A DNA stretch of 64,000 nt, from contig WPIO01000039.1 in NCBI GenBank assembly GCA_009760855.2, positions 3,122,501 through 3,186,500 on the forward strand, in the 5' to 3' direction. Within the stretch, counting starts at the first letter, position 1; every line of letters begins with the position of its first letter. The stretch is from Cristatella mucedo. Its lineage: Eukaryota > Bryozoa > Phylactolaemata > Cristatellidae. Shown piece after piece: positions 35,728 through 44,700 of this stretch. The position numbers and the translations under genes were made by a program. Under the pieces are notes generated by a model. The model ran no database searches. It was not told where the DNA came from and saw nothing but the letters and a program-made list of their open reading frames with translations.

Positions 35728-38700
35728 CTCATACACTCACACACATTCGAGCACAAAAGTAGCAGCAAGGTTGCAAAAAATAGCCATCTGACACAGGAAG
35801 TTTTAATTCTTCTATAAAAAAAACGTAACTGCAACTTTCTGTAATCTATAAATTTGTAGATTTTTTGCAAGCCACCGTGGTAGACAATCCCTATTCTTAG
35901 AATGGGATCAGACGTGATGGCTAGCTGTTCAGGCAGTCTTGTTAATGAAACTTCCATAATTTAAGCTGTTATCAAAGAGGACACTAAAATCCCAAGCATC
36001 TGGTGCCGGTCGCACAGCAGCATCACTTATTAGAAGAGTAAAATCTCTTCCAGCCGCACTCTCGGGGTGTTCTATGGGTAGGAGTTCAGTTTTGATCATC
36101 GTTTAGTGTAAGGAAATTTGCCGACATCCAGGATCAAGTCTGTAAGGCAAGCACTCAGTTTATCAGTCTTTGCAGCAGATTCCGACGGTTTAAACGGCGA
36201 ATACAGCTGAGATTCGGCAGCATAGAAGTGTGTTGAGATCGTAATAGAGAATGCATACCCCAGCCTGTGACAGTGACGGCTTAAATGTTGTTGTCTGCCG
36301 GTACTTGGCGGGGGGGGGGGGCCCTCCCGACCATGACTGACCAATCGAGGTGAGCATTCCTGCTGCTGGCATAGCAGCAGTGCTGGCCAATCGGAGCACA
36401 GCGTCCCTGGGCGCATCAGAATGTCTTCGGAGAGTAGTTGATTAAACGTCGTCGAGTTCGGTTGTGTTCCGAGTGCTCCAAGTCGTGTGGTGTTGAGCAA
36501 TGTGCGCAAGCACACACACACACACACACACAACAAGTGATATCTGATCCCATGTGCCCGAATCACTTTTCCCAGAGGTTCAGTATAAATGAAGAACAGT
36601 AAAAGATGGAGGACGGACCCTTGTGGAACTCCAAGGTGACTGGTCTGGTGGATTAGACATGACCCCCCACACGACACGGATTGAATACGATCGTGCAATT
36701 ACGATTTGAACCACACCAGTGCCTCGTCAGCCAGATTGGTCGTTGTTCTCAATCGTTCAAGTAGGATGTCGTGATCAGTAGTGTCGAATGCAGCTGATAG
36801 ATCAAGCAGGGCCAAGGCAGTAGCATTATTGCCATCGTTGCTGCTTAGGATGTCGTTGGTCACACGGAGGAAAGGAGCTCTGAGTAGTTATGTTTAGCAG
36901 ATTTACTTGATACGGTTCTCTCAAATCGGTTAAGCCAAACAGTCTAACATATTGATAAATGTTGATGTGTGTGTACAGGCATGTCTATATCACACTCGCA
37001 AGCACGCACACATGCGAATGCATGCACATGCATCATGCCTGTACTTGTGTGGACTACCCATGTGTGACTCATACAGTTGTGCATGTGCACTCACGTGTGC
37101 ACGATCTCATGAACACACTAATATTTATAATTTGCATATTATCACTGCTTGCTGGCCTATATGCAATCAGGCGATGACAGCTGGTGCAAAACTCCGCCGC
37201 TAGGCTTGTCTGCCTGGAGCGTCCCAGTTGCCACATCGCACCACTTCTCGCCGACCTGCACTGGCTACCAGTCAAGCAACGGATTGACTTCAAAGTTTTA
37301 TAGCTCACTTTTAGGTCACTTCATTCTTTGGCTCCAGCCTATCTCTCAGATCTACTCCCCCACCAGGCCAAGCATTGTACCACCCGCTTTTCGGAATCCA
37401 ACAGTTTACCAATACCTCGTACAAACCTCAAATCCTTCGGAGACCGTGCATTTAGTTCGATTGCTTCCAAAGCCTGGAACTCACTCCCAACTGGCGTCAG
37501 AACGTCCCCTGACTTGACCACATTTAAAAAGACTTAAAACACCTATTTAGGACAGCTTTTAGCAGGTCCCTGTGATTCGTCCTTGATGTGCTTATGGGTG
37601 CTGACACTGTGCATGCTGCCACTAACCACATTTGCATGCTGACCCTGTGCATGTCACCCCTTACCATGTTATTCATGTCGTTTATAAAGCATGATATTAC
37701 TCACCATTCAACCGTGTTTCCCTTTGCAGCAAATGTAAAGTGCCTAGAAAGAGATTGAGTTCTCTGAGGGCGCTTTATCAAGTGCATTATTATTATAATT
37801 ATTATATTATATTATATTACCCCCTCGCATGCACACACCCCAAACGTATGCACGTGCACACATGCACCTGCATATGCACCACACATATGGGTACACGTAT
37901 CTAGAGCTGAGCAGTCACATAAAGAAAGCAGTTGGAGACATGTCTATCTAATAATGTTTTGTAAATTATTATGTCATATGGAATTGGTAAGCAACAGCCC
38001 TTTGGCAAATCATACTATGCACTTATAAATGTATGCGTACAGGGATGCAGCCTATCTATTTACTTGCAACGTGCGTGGATTTATCTATAAGTGAATGTGT
38101 GTGTGTGTATGTCTAGATCGCACTCGGCGACTTCCCCTTCATTTAGAGCTGGTGAGTTGTCGTGCCGAAGCACGAGCATGCACCCGTGGCCTCTAGTAAG
38201 GATGCACTCTATTAGGGGTCGAATTATGACTAAGGCTCTTGATTGCAATACAAGCTGAGAACTCTAGTGAGGTGCTCAGCTGCTGTTTAGAAGTGTAAAT
38301 TATGGATAACAACATATGGAGGTAGGAGTCGTTTTTCAGTTAGAATGTGGATTGACATGTACAAAACGCTGGTTTCTTGGCTTAAGCCTTCGATTGAAAA
38401 ATCACTAACTTTTAAGAATCATGCCTACAAGATCCTTAGCATGCAGCTTTCTTTTCTGTGCGAATGGGTGAATGAGATTCGTGGGACTTTTCGTACAATG
38501 TTTTTTTTCCGGCTCATGCCTTTAGCACAGACTTGTCACCTCTGAAGATTTTAAAGACTAAGAACCAGGGCAGCTTTACTAAGAGAATTCCAAAAGCCCT
38601 TCACAAACCAAGCTCGAATAGTAGAAAATGTACTAGTTTACTTCGAATTGGCTGTATTTGTATCATATTGATCATGGACAGATAAGCTCGAAATTGTTCC

Positions 38701-41700
38701 ATACCCAGCTGCCATCGACTAGTCCCCCAGAGTAAAACCTCGACTCAAAAGAACTGTCTGCTAATAATAATAATAATAATAATATACTTGATAAAGCGCC
38801 ATTAGAGAACTCAAGCTCTTTCTAGGTGCTTTACATTTGCTGCAAAGGGAACCGCGATTGAATGGTGAGTAATATCATGCTTGACAGACAACACGAATAA
38901 CATGGTTAAGGGTGACATGCACAAGGTCAGCATGCAAGTGTGGTTAGTGGCAGCATGCACAGTGTCAGCACAAATAATCACATAAAGGACGAATCACATG
39001 GACCCACTAAATGCTGTTCTAAATAGGTGCGTTTTAAAATTCTTTTTAAATGTGGTTAAGTCAGGGGATGTTGTGATGCATGTCGGGAGTAAGTTCTAGG
39101 CTTTGGGAGCATACAAACTAAATGTACGGTCTCCAAAGGATTTGAGGTTTGTACGAGGTATACTGAAGATGGCTGTGCCTTGAGAGCTAGCCGTCTCCTT
39201 CATTGGACCGCTATTGGGACCAAAGTTAGCTGGCAAGTGGTGCGTAGCCGATTAGCACCCAAGAGTATCTTTCGGCAGGTGACCCAGAAAGAACCCTGTC
39301 TGAGAATGTGGCTTCTAATCTGCCTGCTGAAATGGGCCAAGCCTTGCCACACTCACGGGGTGCTTGAAGGACTGGAATACAGTTTACGGGACTAATGAAG
39401 TTCAGTTTTAAATCTCTCGGAACAGCAAATGCCGACTTCGTGTAAGCCAAAGAAGTGATGGAGAGAGGAGTGCCGAGACAATTGCGTGCTGAATGCAGTT
39501 AAATGTGAATGGAAGGTCACATTTTGCAGCTTTTCTTATTAGAGCACCTCATTGCATTCCCTGCATTCGACCTGACACTGAAATTTAGAATTCTGTGTAC
39601 CCGACGACTGTTGGGACGCAGGGGCCAAACAATTCTGTGCCGGCTTTGCAATGGTGGTAAGGAATTGGCCAAATCTGTTGCCAACTTTGTAGGATGAAAT
39701 GGACCTCCAGATGAGAAGTAGTTTCAATCAGCTTACAGCTTCGATCGGTGGTATTAACACACTGATCGGCAGCTGCAAAGCAGTTTCAGTTAGCCTACAT
39801 CTGCAGACGACCTTTGCACACTTTGCATGCTGGTTGACGCAGGAGACCATTCTGGCACTGGTGTCATCGATGCTCAGCAGAATGCAGGTCGTCCTAAAAA
39901 TCAAGGAAGACCTATCTCACACCAAGGAAGTAGTGCAATTGCACCAGGCATAAACGTGACTAAAATTAGTCACTATAAATCTTCAACACGCACAGCTTTT
40001 GTACCTTGATGTTGGAGAATTAAACTGAAGCCAGCGTATATCCGATACCGCGGAAATACCTTGACCATTAGTGTGTGTACGCACTGCTCTCTGCCTAGCG
40101 AGTACCCTTTTTTGTCGCGTACATAACACTTTTGTGTTGCAGACAATCAGACTGCAGCAGCTGGTGCTCTGGTGAATAAATACATAAGAAAACTTTTTTA
40201 AATACTAAATTGCATCTCGTTTTTACCGGAGATGCTTGCCAATGTGCCACGGCAGTGGTGTTCCCTGACGGTGACTGCCAGTTCAGATGTACTATATGTC
40301 TGCGTTTGCTCGTGCAGGATGACAGCTGGCACGTGCAGGTGCCCTCGGCCTCACCCGCCGTGACTGCAGAGGTGTACTGTCGCATGCTATATCTTGCTAT
40401 CTCTACATTTTGCCTCTCAAGTAAGTGATCGACATTGTACACTCGTTTCTCTCGATCTAGTTATTTCTATACCTGCATCTCGAAATGGTTTTCAAGTCCT
40501 TTTGGCTTGTGCCGATCTCGTGCGCTCCTGGTGTGTCTGGTGTGCTTTGGCCACAGCGTATTAGCCGACTGCACTCGTGGGTCTTAGCCCAGGGGTAAGT
40601 TTCTTGCACTTTTCTACCCAGGTCGAGGGTTGGTGTAGTGCAGCGGGCAATTCTTTACAAGAAGGGTTGCAGCCGCTCAGGTTCTTCTGCCACTTTATAA
40701 ATATCAGGCAGTTCCATCAGCTGACGTTTACTTTGCTTTTACTTCACCACAAAACTTGCTCGTACCCGAGTCACTGCATAGTGAATCTGAACTGTCGGGG
40801 TCACGTGTCCGGCTTTGTCGTTCTAGTGCCTGCAGCTCAGGCAGGTCTTGCCTTTAAAAAAAAACTGATCGCGATGGATGCTTTTCTCGAGCAGCCGAGT
40901 GCTGAGCAGTCAGCGCTGCCCCTGGGTGCCGCTGCTCCGTGTCGGTAAATGAAGCTGCAGGCCAGCTTTCAAGCAGTAGGGTACAAGGTGACACTCCATA
41001 GCAAACGGAGAAAACCTGTGCTCTCCGCCGACAGGGAAGCGCCACCGCGATGTATTGGCAAGCCTTTCCTATTCCCTAGAGGTGTGACCCAGCGGCAAGC
41101 TACTCCCCTGCCAACAACACGAGCAGTATCGCTTGGACTACCGCTCGCTAGGTGGAGACCAGTGTCGTATTCGGGTGTCATGACCGTTGGGTGAGCAAGC
41201 CTGGCCGTCGGACATCGGAAGCTGTGCCCACGCTCCATCGTTTGGAGGGCCGGCACCGTTGGAGCTTGTGTCGTGGCAGTAACTTCAAGCCGCTTGTGGA
41301 ATGCGGCTAGTCACCATCTCTTAAATTGTCCTCGTTTGCCTGCTTGCTGCGAGTCGGGGGCGCCTTGACGTGCTGCCACGTGACAGCATTTCTGATGAGG
41401 CCCCCTACCTACGGACAACACTTTACCCAAAAGCCGCTCCCGCACCGTTCAATCGTTTGCATTGCACTGTTTCGTACGACGAGTGCAATATGCCTCACTA
41501 ACTCGAACTGTTGCCGTTCCTCCTAAATATCTTGACGTCGGGGGGGGGGAGGCGACGGCGGTCTGTAGTAGGAGGCTAGAATTCTGCATTTTGCGTGCGT
41601 TCCTTTGGTAGTTGCTAATTTTCGGGAGCAAGCTTGCGACAATCGAGTTGTTACCTTGGAAATGTGTTGGGTTTTGACTACCAGTATCTTCTAGCCATAT

Positions 41701-44700
41701 GTATAAAGAGCAAATGTATGCTATGCATTTTTGCCCACACACACGTAGTAGTAGCAGCAGCGGCGGCAGCAGCAGTACGAATGCGAAATGATATTGCGTG
41801 TATGCATGGACATTACCAGCTTTGCTGAACAGTCGGCACCGAGCAATTTACATTGTGCTGTAATGGTTTTTTTTTTTAGGCCCGTCAGTGATATTTCCTC
41901 AGCAATGGTATACCTATTTATTGTTATCTATACAAGTGAGTGTCATCTGTTTATCCTCAAGACCAATCAGTTATGTGACTTAAGAGGTGCTCGATGCTTC
42001 TAGTGAACAAGTTAGTTTTTTAAAGGCGTTTTGGCCTATGGATGACCCGTGAATGACCCTTTCTTTGTGAGTTACCAGTGAATTTCCTTACGTTGTATTG
42101 TTTGTCATTGGTATTATTGTCCGAGATGTCCTTTTGCCACACATGCAAATGCAGATCTACTTCCTGGCTATGCAATAAAGCACTTACCATTGATGCAAAA
42201 CTCAGTAGCTAGGCTTGTCTGTCGTGAACGTCACAGCTGCCCCTTGATAATACGACTTCTCACCGACCTGCACTAACTTCCCATCAAGCAGCATATCGAC
42301 TTCAAGGTTCTGTTGCTCACTTTAGGTCCCTTCAGTCACTTGGTCCGGCCTACTATCCAAACCACTTCTTTCCAATCAAGCTATGCATCGTACCCACCCC
42401 TTTTCTGTCTCCGATTGTTTAGCTATATACCTTGGACGAACCTCGAATCCTTTGAAGAGGCCTTAAGTTTTTATGCTCCCAAAGCTTGGAACTCTCGACT
42501 GACGTCACCACGTCCTCAGACTTTTTGATAACATTTAAAAAGAAGCTTAAAATCTACCTGTTCCTCACAGCATTAGCTCGGCCCTTGTGAATTGTACTAC
42601 TTGTATTTGTACTGTGTGAGTTTGCTTATACATCCTGACACTATGCATGTTATCTCTAAACCAAATGACAGTCTTCCTTTCCAGAATATGTGGAGTGCCT
42701 AGAACAAGATTTAGTTCTTTTTGGAAGCAATGCAAATGGTTCGACCCAGTGATTAATGTGCTCGCCCCGAGTGAAGTCAATGTGAATGTATTTGACGGCC
42801 GACATTGTGGGCTCGAGCCTCGTGCCGTACGTGAAGCGCCTGAATAGAGATTAAGCTCTGTGGCACTATACAAATGAGTTATGTTTTCTTTCTTATTGAT
42901 AATATTGAGACATCTACATTCACTGCAATGCTCATAAATACCACTGTTAGAGCTACAGCCGAGTCCAGCTGAATAAAACATCACAATTAAGGCTCGTGGT
43001 GTCACTTGAGATCAGCCAAGTTACTCGTGCATATCCTTCCTGCCTCTCACACCAGAATGCTTCTGTACAGTACCCGATGCTGGCCGGACCGACAACCAAG
43101 CCGGATCAGCTCACCCCTAGTGTGTTCACTAGCCTGACCTCAGATAAAACTGTTGTTAGCAATTACCGTGTTAGCTCTGTCAGTGAGATGACTGCCGTTC
43201 GATGCTTTGTCAAGCTCGACTGGGTTTTTCTGTAAGGCTGCTGCAGGCCTTCAACTCTGAGCCCCCCACCCCACCCCTCCCCTATCGAACCCTCCGAGCT
43301 GTCTCTTGAGCTTGGGAAGGACGGCGGCTGTTATCTCAACCCCGAGCTCAACCACCTGTCCCGTCCACCCATGGCTGCCCTGTCGGCGGCAGTTTGCTCA
43401 CAGTTCCGAGCTCGCTGCTAATGGAACTGCTTTCGCCTGTGGCTGCTTCATGGTTACCGGCGTTGGTGAGAGCTCGTTCGAGCAGCTGTGGGGCAGTTCG
43501 AGCAGCACTGGTGCCTCCGTGCAAAGCTGCCTCTGTTCGTAGGCCTGCTTCGTATGCCATGCCGTGCTGCCGCAAGCGATTGCCGATGCCTGCGTGCTGT
43601 GCCCGCCCACGTCCAGATGCTGGTTGGCCTTCTCTACTTTGGCGCCGTCGTGCACCACCTGTTGACGGCCGCCCTCAAGCAGAAGCACCTGAACGCCGGC
43701 GCCGGCTATACCGACTCGGCTCGACTGCACCGGCCGGCGCCGACCGGCGGCGGCCGCCGCTCTCGAGCCACCAGTCAGACGAGCCTGCTGTCACGGGATC
43801 TGCATAGCTCGAACGGTATGTCGTCACACTGGCGGCTCGGCTCGAGCGCCTCCAGCCAGCACTGCACGAGAGTGTGCGGTACGGGCGGGCGGGGGCAAAC
43901 ACTGGCCGCCAGCGGTCGCAGGTGCGGCGCTGGCGCACCCGTTGTCCGAACCTGCCGCTGTCCTCATCAAGTCGGCTTCCGATCGGTTCGTCACCGCTTT
44001 GCTGCTTGGCAGTTTCCATGTGCACATACCTTCGTGCACGGCCCGTGCATGTATGCCGTGTGTACCGCCGTCACTTCTATCGCTGTGTGCTGCCAAAACT
44101 TGACAGAACATCCTTCGTGTTGTTGCGCTGGATTTACCCTGTAAGTTTGCTGGTGTGCAACGATCGCCTTCGGGCCCGTCCCGCTGCACAAGTAGCACAA
44201 CTCCTGCACAGATATTCCAACCGGCATCTCAACTTGCACTCTGCGCCGCAAGCTTGCTCGAGTGCAGAAGGAACTCGGCCAGTTCACCGTGCACTGCAAA
44301 ATGCTCGTGTCCACGCTGGCACCGCCATAGTCAGAGGTTTGACCATGTGTCTCCTTTGCTGGAAGAGCTAGGATGGCTGCCGGTTGATCAACGGATACAT
44401 AACAAAGTTCTTACGCTGACTCACAAAGCCTGCCACGGCATGTCTCATTCATACTTAGCTGAACTGCTGCCTCAGTATCAGCTTCCTCGTGCCCCCAGGT
44501 CCTGTATGGACACTATATTAACTGTTCCATTCCTCCGCCTAAAGATCGTTGGCGACAGACGCTTTTGCTCTGCAGGTCCTAGACTGTGAAACTTGCTTTC
44601 ACAATTCTTACACAATGGCAACTACTCTCTTGCTGCTGCCCACTATGGCGCATCCTTTCCAGCCGTCCTGAGCTGCTACTTCTATGCTATTCACTACATC

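Noticed and set aside
36096-36698. 200-codon minus-strand ORF as a host gene
   Set aside because: It is a LINE-A reverse-transcriptase fragment ([27 protein letters not shown]) read through an inserted LTR-like element.
43617-43640. Alternative start of exon 7 at the strong acceptor CGCCCACGTCCAG before the internal ATG
   Set aside because: It begins in phase 0 whereas exon 6 ends in phase 1, so the hydrophobic frame would be lost; the acceptor before 43543 fits.
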